Of a DNA stretch of 64,000 bases, positions 44,422 through 51,382 are shown piece after piece. The notes under the pieces are model-generated. The model searched no databases. It saw only the letters and a program-made list of their open reading frames with translations, and was not told the origin of the DNA. Each line of letters begins with the position of its first letter. Position 1 is the first letter of the stretch. Source of the DNA: JAJFUE01 sp039683515. Lineage in GTDB: Bacteria > Sumerlaeota > Sumerlaeia > MVZB01. The DNA lies in assembly GCA_039683515.1 (NCBI GenBank), contig JBDKRG010000018.1:61595-125594 (forward strand), given 5' to 3'. Both the position numbers and the translations under genes were made by a program.

Positions 44422-44741
44422 ATCGTGTTGCTCCCTTCGCCCGACATCAACCCGCCGGGCACCGGGATTTCTCCTGATCTTTTGGATAAAGGTGTTCTCT
44501 TATCTTAATGATACCGCGATCCACCCGGAGGACCAAATATTTGCAGCCAGAAGGCGGGAGACGGCAGGGGCGATTTTCGGGATTCGATTACGATTACGAC
44601 GCACGACGCACGACGGACGAGAATGGATCATTCTCAATCCGCAATCCGCAATCCGAAATCCGCAATTTAAAAATGCATCTCTTCGCCGGCTCTGATATTT
44701 TTTACCGGTTGTGATGAATCGTTTCCGTGGAGTTGGTTCGA
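44422..44741. repeat. Gap with CGATTACG and CAATCCG arrays
   Basis: GATTACGATTACGACGCACG at 44586-44605 is the complement of the array at 186-225. It is followed at 44635-44668 by CAATCCG units with 7-bp period. The rest carries the promoters of the Rrf2 and double-cubane genes, which I could not define. Confidence 0.75.
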
Positions 44742-45959
44742 ATGAGCGAATGCTGTCGCGGGGCAAAAATTCAGGCCGGTTCGGCCGATCCATGCGCGCC
44801 GCCGCGGGTGGGATGCCGGCCGGCGGGCGCGCCGGCGTTTGCCGCGCTGGCGCGGTTCGAGCGGATGATCCCCAACTGCATCGAATACGCCCAGCGCGAG
44901 CGCGCGGCCGGCCGGCCGATCGTCGGCATCATGTGCGAATACACGCCGCGCGAGCTGATCATGGCCGGCGGGGGCGTGCCGGTCTGCCTGTGCGGCGGCG
45001 CGGCTTCCACAATCGCGACCGCCGAGGAGGAACTCCCCGCCAACCTCTGCCCGCTCATCAAGTCGACCTACGGCTACGAGCTCGGCCGGTCCAATCCATT
45101 TATGGAGATGGCCGACCTCGTCGTGGCCGAGACGACCTGCGACGGCAAGAAGAAGATGTTCGAGCTGATGGGCGAGCGGCGCGCGATGCACATCCTCGAG
45201 CTGCCGCAGAAGTGGGCCGATCCGGACGCGATGGCGCACTGGCGGCGCGAGCTCATCAAGCTGCGCGAGGCGCTCGAGGCGCGCTGGGGCGTTTCGATCG
45301 GCGACGACAAACTGCGCGGCGCGATCGCGACGATGAACCGCGAACGGCGGCTGCGGCGCGAGCTGGCCGAGCTGATGGCGCGCGACATCCCGCCGCTCAC
45401 CGGGTCTCAACTTTTAATGCTCAAGAGCAGCATCTCGGGGATTCCCGAGGACTTCGAGCAATACGAGGCGGCGCTGGCCGAGCTTTCGGCGCGGCAGCCG
45501 GCCGGCAAGCGCCGGCCGCGCGTCCTGCTCACCGGCGTGCCGATCCCGCACGGCGCCGAGCGCGTCGTCGAGATCATCGAGGAGGCCGGCGCGGCGATCG
45601 TCGCCATGGAAAACTGCACCGGGATCAAGCCGATCATGGACGACGTCGACGAGGCGCTCGCCGCGACCGACCCGCTCGGGGCCATCGCGGAGAAATACTT
45701 TCACCTGCCGTGCTCGGTCATGACGCGCAACGACGCGCGGCTGGACCTGATCAAGGCGCTCGCGCAAAAATTCCGCGCCGATTGCGTGATCGACCTCACC
45801 TGGCACGCGTGCCTGACGTACGACGTCGAGTCGAGCCGCGTGCGCCGGATGGTCGAGCGCGACCTGAACCTGCCGTACCTTCAAATCCAGACCGACTACT
45901 CCCCCGCCGACTCCGCCCGGATCGCCGTCCGGGTCGAGGCTCTGCTGGAGATGGTGTAG
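44742..45959 (+). CDS. Double-cubane-cluster reductase (YjiM/HgdB-like)
   Basis: A 405-residue member of the 2-hydroxyacyl-CoA dehydratase / BadD superfamily, closest by eye to YjiM-type double-cubane proteins. IVGIMCEYTPRELIMAGGGV, PANLCPLIKSTYGYE, VAETTCDGKKKMFELM, LLTGVPIPHGAERVVEIIEE and AMENCTG are family landmarks, and the cysteines are cluster ligands. These proteins use ATP-driven low-potential electrons to reduce unusual substrates. They occur mainly in anaerobes. The dedicated activator ATPase (HgdC-like) is not in the window. ATG 44742 has GGAG nine bases upstream. A divergent Fe-S regulator may control it. Confidence 0.9.
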   Translation: MSECCRGAKIQAGSADPCAPPRVGCRPAGAPAFAALARFERMIPNCIEYAQRERAAGRPIVGIMCEYTPRELIMAGGGVPVCLCGGAASTIATAEEELPANLCPLIKSTYGYELGRSNPFMEMADLVVAETTCDGKKKMFELMGERRAMHILELPQKWADPDAMAHWRRELIKLREALEARWGVSIGDDKLRGAIATMNRERRLRRELAELMARDIPPLTGSQLLMLKSSISGIPEDFEQYEAALAELSARQPAGKRRPRVLLTGVPIPHGAERVVEIIEEAGAAIVAMENCTGIKPIMDDVDEALAATDPLGAIAEKYFHLPCSVMTRNDARLDLIKALAQKFRADCVIDLTWHACLTYDVESSRVRRMVERDLNLPYLQIQTDYSPADSARIAVRVEALLEMV

Positions 45960-45981
45960 GCCGGTTTCGCCGAAACCGGCG
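45960..45981 (+). terminator. Stem-loop after the double-cubane reductase
   Basis: CCGGTTTCGCCGAAACCGG lies immediately past the stop codon, a nine-base stem with minimal loop. No T-run follows. Confidence 0.5.
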
Positions 45982-46061
45982 CTCCTCGGTTGCGCCATCC
46001 CCATTGACCCGCCTCCCCGCCGCATTGTATGATGGTAAGGAATCCACAAGAGGTAAGGAGC

Positions 46062-46310
46062 ATGTCCATCGCCACGATCACCACCAAGGGCCAGATCACG
46101 ATCCCCAAGGACGTCCGCGAGCGCCTGGGGTTGCGGACGGGCGACAAGGTCAACTTCAAGATCCGGCCTGACGGGTCGGCCTGCATGCAGCCCGTGACGC
46201 TCCGGCCCGAAGACGTGTTCGGGATGCTCAAGGGCAGGAGCCGCGTCCGGGCCACGATCCGGCAAATGGACGAGAATCTGGCCGAGGCCATCCGGAAGGG
46301 CAAGCCATGA
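46062..46310 (+). CDS. AbrB/MazE-type antitoxin
   Basis: An 82-residue protein. ATG 46062 follows AGAGG by eight bases. The swapped-hairpin DNA-binding domain ATITTKGQITIPKDVRERLG and GDKVNFKIRPDGSA covers the first ~45 residues. The charged C-terminus (VRATIRQMDENLAEAIRKG) would wrap the toxin. The stop overlaps the start of a PIN-domain gene as ATGA, the usual toxin-antitoxin layout. It should neutralise the toxin and repress the operon. AbrB-type antitoxins paired with VapC are common. Confidence 0.9.
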   Translation: MSIATITTKGQITIPKDVRERLGLRTGDKVNFKIRPDGSACMQPVTLRPEDVFGMLKGRSRVRATIRQMDENLAEAIRKGKP

Positions 46311-46705
46311 GGGCGCTCGACACGAACGTGCTCGTCCGCTTCCTGATGAACGACGACGAGAAGATGGGCCGGGCCGCGCGGCGGCTGCTTGCGGAAGCCC
46401 ACGAGCGCGGCGAGTCGCTTCTCGTGGTCACGCCCGTCGTGCTGGAGCTGATCTGGGTCCTGAAATCGACTTATGCATTATCGCGCGAAGACATCCTGGA
46501 CGCGCTCGGCGCGCTCGCAATGATGCCCGTCCTGCAGTTCGAATCCGCGGATCTCGTCCATGACCTGATCCATCATGGCCGATCGACCCGCCTGGACTTG
46601 CCCGATTTATTGATCGCCCTTTGCGCAAAACAAAAAAACGCCGAATCCACCTGGACGTTCGACAGCCGGGCCGTCCGCTCCGGCCTGTTTCGAAGCCTCT
46701 CGTGA
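46307..46705 (+). CDS. PIN-domain (VapC-type) ribonuclease toxin
   Basis: A 132-residue PIN nuclease. The metal-binding acids are visible: D5 in LDTNVLV, E47 in VVLELIW, D97/D100 in RLDLPDLL and D119 in TFDSRA. VapC toxins cut tRNA or rRNA and halt translation when the antitoxin decays. The active site looks intact, so the pair should be functional. Translation is coupled to the antitoxin by the ATGA overlap. TA pairs often accompany mobile DNA, but base composition here matches the surroundings. Confidence 0.9.
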   Translation: MRALDTNVLVRFLMNDDEKMGRAARRLLAEAHERGESLLVVTPVVLELIWVLKSTYALSREDILDALGALAMMPVLQFESADLVHDLIHHGRSTRLDLPDLLIALCAKQKNAESTWTFDSRAVRSGLFRSLS

Positions 46706-46717
46706 AAGCAACGGTAA

Positions 46718-47245
46718 ATGGACCGCGAAAACATTCTCCGCCGCGTTCGGTTCTGGCTGATTCTGTTCGTCATCGGCCTGGTGCTGAGCGGGGTGACCGC
46801 GTTTCCCCTCAGGTGGGAAGTCGGCCTGCTCGACGGCTTTTTGCAGCCGGGGTCGCTCCCGCGGCGGCTCTGGCCCGCGCTCGCCGACTGGATCGGCCGG
46901 GTCGATCTGGCGCTCAACCAGACCGAAACCCATTACCCGTTCCTGTTTTACGGCACCGACTGGCTGGCGTTCGCGCACCTGGTGATCGCGGTGGCGTTCT
47001 GGGGGCCGCTGCGCGACCCGGTCAAAAACATCTGGGTCATCCAGTTCGGCATGATCGCGTGCGTGATGGTGATCCCGCTCGCCCTCATCGCCGGCCCGAT
47101 CCGCGGGATCCCGTTCTGGTGGCGCCTCATCGACTGCTCGTTCGGCGTCATCGGCATCGTCCCGCTGTGGCTGGCTTGCCGCGATACGAAAACACTTGTG
47201 CGGTTAACAACCAATCAGACCAAGCTCGCCTTGGTCGAGAAGTAA
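46718..47245 (+). CDS. Conserved four-TM membrane protein
   Basis: A 175-residue protein. It opens ILRRVRFWLILFVIGLVLSG, and PFLFYGTDWLAFAHLVIAVA, GPLRDPVKNIWVIQFGMIA and LIAGPIRGIPFWWRLIDCSF are highly conserved-looking segments that I recall from hypothetical proteins of several phyla. Four membrane helices are predicted with short loops. The repeated motif of charged residue, proline and glycine near the helix ends suggests a channel or carrier, but nothing is known. It starts 12 bases after the toxin gene and 12 bases before the next membrane protein. Confidence 0.7.
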   Translation: MDRENILRRVRFWLILFVIGLVLSGVTAFPLRWEVGLLDGFLQPGSLPRRLWPALADWIGRVDLALNQTETHYPFLFYGTDWLAFAHLVIAVAFWGPLRDPVKNIWVIQFGMIACVMVIPLALIAGPIRGIPFWWRLIDCSFGVIGIVPLWLACRDTKTLVRLTTNQTKLALVEK

Positions 47246-47257
47246 CCGGAGCCGATC

Positions 47258-48115
47258 ATGGTTTGTCTTCGCGCATGGAAACGCTGGTGGCGGCACCCGG
47301 ATCGCGATCTCTACCGCGCGCAGATGCGCCGCGGTTTGCGGTTCTGGTTCAGGCCGCCGTGGCTATTCCTGTTGCCGGTGGCGATCCTGCTTAAATGGGC
47401 CGCCGTGTATGGGCCGTGGCTGTTCGGCATCCGCATGAACAGCCTCTACCTGCTGATCATTATGCTTCCGTCGGTATTCGTTCTGATTGCGTGGGCGAAC
47501 TGCCTGCAGGATGCGCTCGAGTCATTCAGGGGCGCGCGGCTGACCGACATCCTGCTTACCAGTTCGAGCCCGAGGCGCTATTTCCCCGCGTTTCTCATGG
47601 CGCCGATCACCACGTGGGTGGTGGTCACCGCGATCGGCACAATCGTCATCCTGCCGTTTGATGTGTGGTCGGCATACCATAACATCATGAGCAGCCGGTT
47701 TTTGCCAAGCAAATCCGAGGAGTATATCCGGCTGATGTGCTGGCTTCGAGCGATCTGGCAAGGGGTGGGGATCGTGGCTTCATCCTGGCTGATGGCGGGG
47801 GTGACAGCCTCGGCAGCGGCCCTGAGCATCGGCTACTCGAAGAACGTCGCAATGATCCGTTCCCTGGCCACGGCGCTGATCCTGTACAACGGCACACTCA
47901 TCCTCCTGAGGCTGAGCGTCTATCCGATCATTTCCATGATCATGTATTTCGCACTCTCGACCTATGACCCGTACCTGGTTTCCTACTCGTATGGCGCGAT
48001 GTTCTGGATCTTCGCGGCCGTGCTCGGCCGGGGGGCGTGGCGATTCGGGATTCGGCGGCTCCACGGCGCGCAGACGGTCAAGCGGCTTCAAGCCGCGGTC
48101 GAGGCCCAAGTGTAG
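47258..48115 (+). CDS. Six-TM membrane protein, ABC-2-permease-like
   Basis: A 285-residue protein with CGGAG six bases before ATG. A basic, Trp-rich N-terminus (RAWKRWWRHPDRDLYRAQ) is followed by about six membrane helices. RGARLTDILLTSSSPRRYF is a cytoplasmic loop like the coupling helix of ABC-2 type permeases. No ATPase gene is adjacent, so a transport role is inference. It ends with a basic tail. It probably shares a transcript with the preceding membrane protein. Confidence 0.65.
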   Translation: MVCLRAWKRWWRHPDRDLYRAQMRRGLRFWFRPPWLFLLPVAILLKWAAVYGPWLFGIRMNSLYLLIIMLPSVFVLIAWANCLQDALESFRGARLTDILLTSSSPRRYFPAFLMAPITTWVVVTAIGTIVILPFDVWSAYHNIMSSRFLPSKSEEYIRLMCWLRAIWQGVGIVASSWLMAGVTASAAALSIGYSKNVAMIRSLATALILYNGTLILLRLSVYPIISMIMYFALSTYDPYLVSYSYGAMFWIFAAVLGRGAWRFGIRRLHGAQTVKRLQAAVEAQV

Positions 48116-48139
48116 ACGATTCGCGATTTCCCCTTCTTT

Positions 48140-48170
<31 letters not shown>

Positions 48171-48193
48171 GATTTCTTGCATCCGGGGGTCCC

Positions 48194-49369
48194 ATGTCTG
48201 GTCGTCATTCCATTTTGCAGCTCTGCGCGGTTGATTTTACGGCGCGGCGATTCCTGCTTCCGCTCATGCGCGCCCAGCGCGAGGCGGGGTTCGATGTCGA
48301 GCTGGCGTGCGCGCCGGGGCCCGACATCGCGATCATCGAGGCCGAGGGGTTCGTCTGCCACCCGATCCCGTTCAAGCGCAGCTACAACCTGCCGGCGCAC
48401 ATCAAGGCGTATTGCGAGCTCGGCAGGCTGCTCCGGCGGCGGCCGTTCACGATCGTCCACGCGCACACGCCGATCGCCTCGGCGATCGCGCGGCCGTGCG
48501 CGCGGCGCGCCGGCGTCCCGCTGGTCATCTACACCGCCCACGGGTTTTACTTCCACGAGAACATGAAGCCGGCCGTCCGCCGCGCGCACATCCTGCTCGA
48601 GCGCTGGGCGCAGCGCTACGCCGATTACCTGTTCACCCAGAGCTCGGAGGACTGCGAGACCGCGATCGCCGAGAAGATCGCCCCCGCCGCCCGCGCCGAG
48701 ACGATCGGCAACGGCGTCGACACGAAGCGCTTCTTCCCGGAGCAGTTCACGGCCGAGCAGCTCGCCGAGGCCCGCCGCGAGCTCGGGATCCGCGACGGGG
48801 ACGGCCCGATCATCACGATGATCGGCCGGCTCGTCCGCGAGAAGGGCTACTTCGAATTTCTCGAGGCGATGGTCCTCCTCCGCAAAAAGCACCCGGCGGC
48901 CCGCGCGCTGATCATCGGCGCCGCGCTCGAGAGCGATCACGACGACGCGGCCCACGGCATCCGCGGCCACGCGGCCCGGCTCGGCCTGGGCGAGGGGGCG
49001 ATCTTCGCCGGCCTGCGCAGCGACGTCCCGAGGCTGCTGGCCGTCTCGGACGTCTTCTGCCTCCCCTCGTGGCGCGAGGGGATGCCGCGGTCGATCATCG
49101 AGGCGATGGCCGCCGGGCTGCCGGTCGTGGCGACCGACATCCGGGGGAGCCGCGAGGAGGTCGTCCCGGGCCAGACGGGGTGGATCGTGCCGCTGCGCGA
49201 CGCCGGGGCGCTGGCCGAAGCGCTCGGCAAGCTTGCCGCCGACCCCGAAAATGCCCGCCGGATGGGCCAGGCGGGACGCCGCCGGGCGGTCGATCTCTAC
49301 GACGAGGCGCGGGTGATCGAGCGGCAGATGGTCCGGATCCGGGCGCTGCTGGAAGAAAAAGGGTTGTAG
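48194..49369 (+). CDS. Family 4 glycosyltransferase
   Basis: A 391-residue GT-B enzyme. The N-terminal domain contains VHAHTPIASAIARP and YTAHGFYFHE. The C-terminal domain starts near NGVDTKRFFPEQ and includes ITMIGRLVREKGYFEFLEAM, IFAGLRSDVPRLLAVSDVF and the donor-binding E-x7-E region LPSWREGMPRSIIEAMAAG. The VVATDIRGSREEVV segment is typical of GT4 transferases of surface polysaccharides. Sugar and acceptor are unknown. A TCATCAT array immediately precedes it. The CATCCGGGGGTCCC run before ATG may include a weak Shine-Dalgarno. Confidence 0.9.
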   Translation: MSGRHSILQLCAVDFTARRFLLPLMRAQREAGFDVELACAPGPDIAIIEAEGFVCHPIPFKRSYNLPAHIKAYCELGRLLRRRPFTIVHAHTPIASAIARPCARRAGVPLVIYTAHGFYFHENMKPAVRRAHILLERWAQRYADYLFTQSSEDCETAIAEKIAPAARAETIGNGVDTKRFFPEQFTAEQLAEARRELGIRDGDGPIITMIGRLVREKGYFEFLEAMVLLRKKHPAARALIIGAALESDHDDAAHGIRGHAARLGLGEGAIFAGLRSDVPRLLAVSDVFCLPSWREGMPRSIIEAMAAGLPVVATDIRGSREEVVPGQTGWIVPLRDAGALAEALGKLAADPENARRMGQAGRRRAVDLYDEARVIERQMVRIRALLEEKGL

Positions 49370-49659
49370 CCCAAGATCGCGGGCCGCGGCCGGTTCGGCG
49401 GCGCATATTTGATTCGATTGCGATTACGATTGCGCGCACCCGCGCGCGCACGACGACATCCGCAGGTGCATAAGCACGGCGACTTGCACTTGCAAACAAC
49501 CCCCGATCGGGTCAATATAGCATGTCCGCGGACGCTTCGGCGCCCGGCGGGCGCTGTTGCCTGAGTGGTGGGGTCGAAATCAGTCGCGCTCACCTGCATG
49601 ATCATCAATGAACAGCCGTCGCTGTTCGGATTTCTGGACTGAGCGACAGGTCGCACGTC
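49370..49659. other. Gap with a degenerate CGATTACG array
   Basis: GATTCGATTGCGATTACG (about 49408-49425) and CGCGCACGACGACATCC follow the stop codon of the glycosyltransferase and resemble the family at 44581. A possible promoter is annotated at 49490. No gene is supported. Confidence 0.6.
49490..49518 (+). promoter_or_regulatory. Possible promoter of the J-domain/TPR gene
   Basis: TTGCAA at 49490-49495 and CAATAT at 49513-49518 are spaced by 17 bases. Matches to consensus are only moderate, and the start codon is about 140 bases away. Confidence 0.3.
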
Positions 49660-51024
49660 GTGGTAATCAACAACGAGAAAAACGCCTATACGATTCTTGG
49701 CCTGCACAAAGGTGCAAACGCCGACGAAATCAAGCAGGCCTACGTTCAGCTTGTCAAAAAATACGATCCCGAGCGCCACACCGAGCGCTTCATGAGCATC
49801 CAGCACGCCTTCGACCGCCTGAAGGACCCGGCATCCAAGGCGCGCGAGGACGTCCGCACGTTCAATTACATCCGCGGCGAGTTTTTCTTCGGTCCGAACG
49901 AAAAGACCGAGATGGCCGACGAGCAGATCGAGCAGGCCCTGGCCGGGCTCGAGCAGAAGAAAGCCGCCGGCGAAGTCCCGGCCGAACAGGCCGACCCCAA
50001 GCTGATCGCCGGCTACATGATGCGCTCGTGGAAGAAGGTCCAGAAGCGGCTGTGGGCGGACGCCAACGAGGACTGGCAGCGCGTCCTGAAGCTCGACCCC
50101 ACGCACCGCCGCGCCAAGAACAACCTGCTGTTCAGCCTCATCCAGCTCGGCTACTCCTACGCCAACCACGAGCTGTTCGACGAGGCGATCGAGGTCTGGG
50201 TCGAAGCCGCCCAGATGAACCCCGACAGCGACGAGATCATCCACAACCTGGCGCTGGCGTGCGAGCTTTCGGGCCGCCACGGCGAGGCGCACCGCTACTG
50301 GGACGAAGTCCTGAACCGCTGGCGCGCCCGGCTGGACAAGGAACCCGAGAACGAATACCTCAAGAGCCTGGTGATCGAGCTGCTGCGCGAGCACGGCGAG
50401 CGGCCGGTCGAGGAGGAAGAGCCCTCCGAGGCCGAGGCCCACGCCGGCGGAGCCTCCGGCGAGCCGAGCGCCGCCCCGCGCGCCCACGCCCCGCGCGGCG
50501 CGCGCGGCCAGAACGAGCTGCGCGAGATCCTCAAACTCAACCCCGAGGACTTCGAGGCGCGCTACCGCCTGGCCGGCATCTACATGCAGGAACACCAGTG
50601 GGTCCAGGCGATCGAGGAGCTGACGACGCTGCGCAAGAAGTTCCCGCGCAACATCGAGGTCATGAACCTGCTCGGCTGGGCGCTGCTCAACCACGGCAAG
50701 GTCGACGACGCGTTCATGGTGTGGCGCAAGGCCAAGATGGTCGACCCGAAGAACCACACGATCACCGAGTCGCTCATCAAGGCGCACATGACGATGGGCC
50801 GCACGCTGCGCGAGCGCGGGCTGTTCACGTCGTGCCTCGTCCACTTCAAGGCCCTCATGAAATACCTGCCCCAAAGCGACGAGGTCCACTACGAGATCGG
50901 CCGCACGTTCCAGCTCAAGGGCGACGAGGTCAACGCCTACAACGAGTTCCAGACGGCGATCCAGATGAACCCGAAGAACCGCGAGGCGCGCCACGCGATC
51001 TCGGCCCTCAAGCTGCGGCGATAA
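49660..51024 (+). CDS. J-domain-like protein with TPR repeats, lacking HPD
   Basis: A 454-residue cytoplasmic protein with a GTG start. The N-terminal ~65 residues follow a J-domain pattern (YTILGLHKGANADEIKQAYV, then IQHAFDRLKDP). The essential HPD tripeptide reads DPE (residues 36-38), so stimulation of DnaK is unlikely. At least six TPR helix pairs follow (for example NEDWQRVLKLDPTHRRAKNN, FDEAIEVWVEAAQMNPDSDE). An Ala/Glu-rich linker lies near residues 250-285. It probably works as a protein-binding scaffold. Co-chaperone-like proteins without HPD are known. Confidence 0.85.
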   Translation: MVINNEKNAYTILGLHKGANADEIKQAYVQLVKKYDPERHTERFMSIQHAFDRLKDPASKAREDVRTFNYIRGEFFFGPNEKTEMADEQIEQALAGLEQKKAAGEVPAEQADPKLIAGYMMRSWKKVQKRLWADANEDWQRVLKLDPTHRRAKNNLLFSLIQLGYSYANHELFDEAIEVWVEAAQMNPDSDEIIHNLALACELSGRHGEAHRYWDEVLNRWRARLDKEPENEYLKSLVIELLREHGERPVEEEEPSEAEAHAGGASGEPSAAPRAHAPRGARGQNELREILKLNPEDFEARYRLAGIYMQEHQWVQAIEELTTLRKKFPRNIEVMNLLGWALLNHGKVDDAFMVWRKAKMVDPKNHTITESLIKAHMTMGRTLRERGLFTSCLVHFKALMKYLPQSDEVHYEIGRTFQLKGDEVNAYNEFQTAIQMNPKNREARHAISALKLRR

Positions 51025-51382
51025 AAATCCCCCCGGGAACGCCGATCTCCCGATCGGCCCTTTTTTTAAAATAAAAATTCTTTCTCACAGAGACGCAGAG
51101 AAACAGAGACGCAGAGATGGGACTGCATTCTATTTTCTTACTGCGTCAAAACCCCTTTTAGAGTGCTTCCAAGAAGTTCTGTCGCGATTCTCGACGAAGA
51201 ATGTGTGGATTCGATTACGATTACGATTACGAGCACGAGCACGAGGCGGACAAAACTTTCGAGAAACACTCTATACGGCCGGCAAGGGAAAATCCCCCGG
51301 GAACGCCGATCTCCCGATCGGCATGCGACCCACCTGCGTCAAGGTGGTTTGGCCGATCGGGAGATCGGCGTTCCCGGGATTT
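51025..51382. repeat. Three copies of a GGGAACGCCGATCTCCCG palindrome plus arrays
   Basis: Copies lie at about 51033-51058 (+), 51294-51322 (+) and 51352-51381 (inverted). The first abuts the stop of the J-domain gene and the last abuts the stop of the convergent copper ATPase gene; the last two form a long hairpin. Between them are GAGACGCAGAG repeats (about 51089-51118) and a CGATTACG/GAGCAC array (51208-51246). No gene is supported. Confidence 0.85.
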
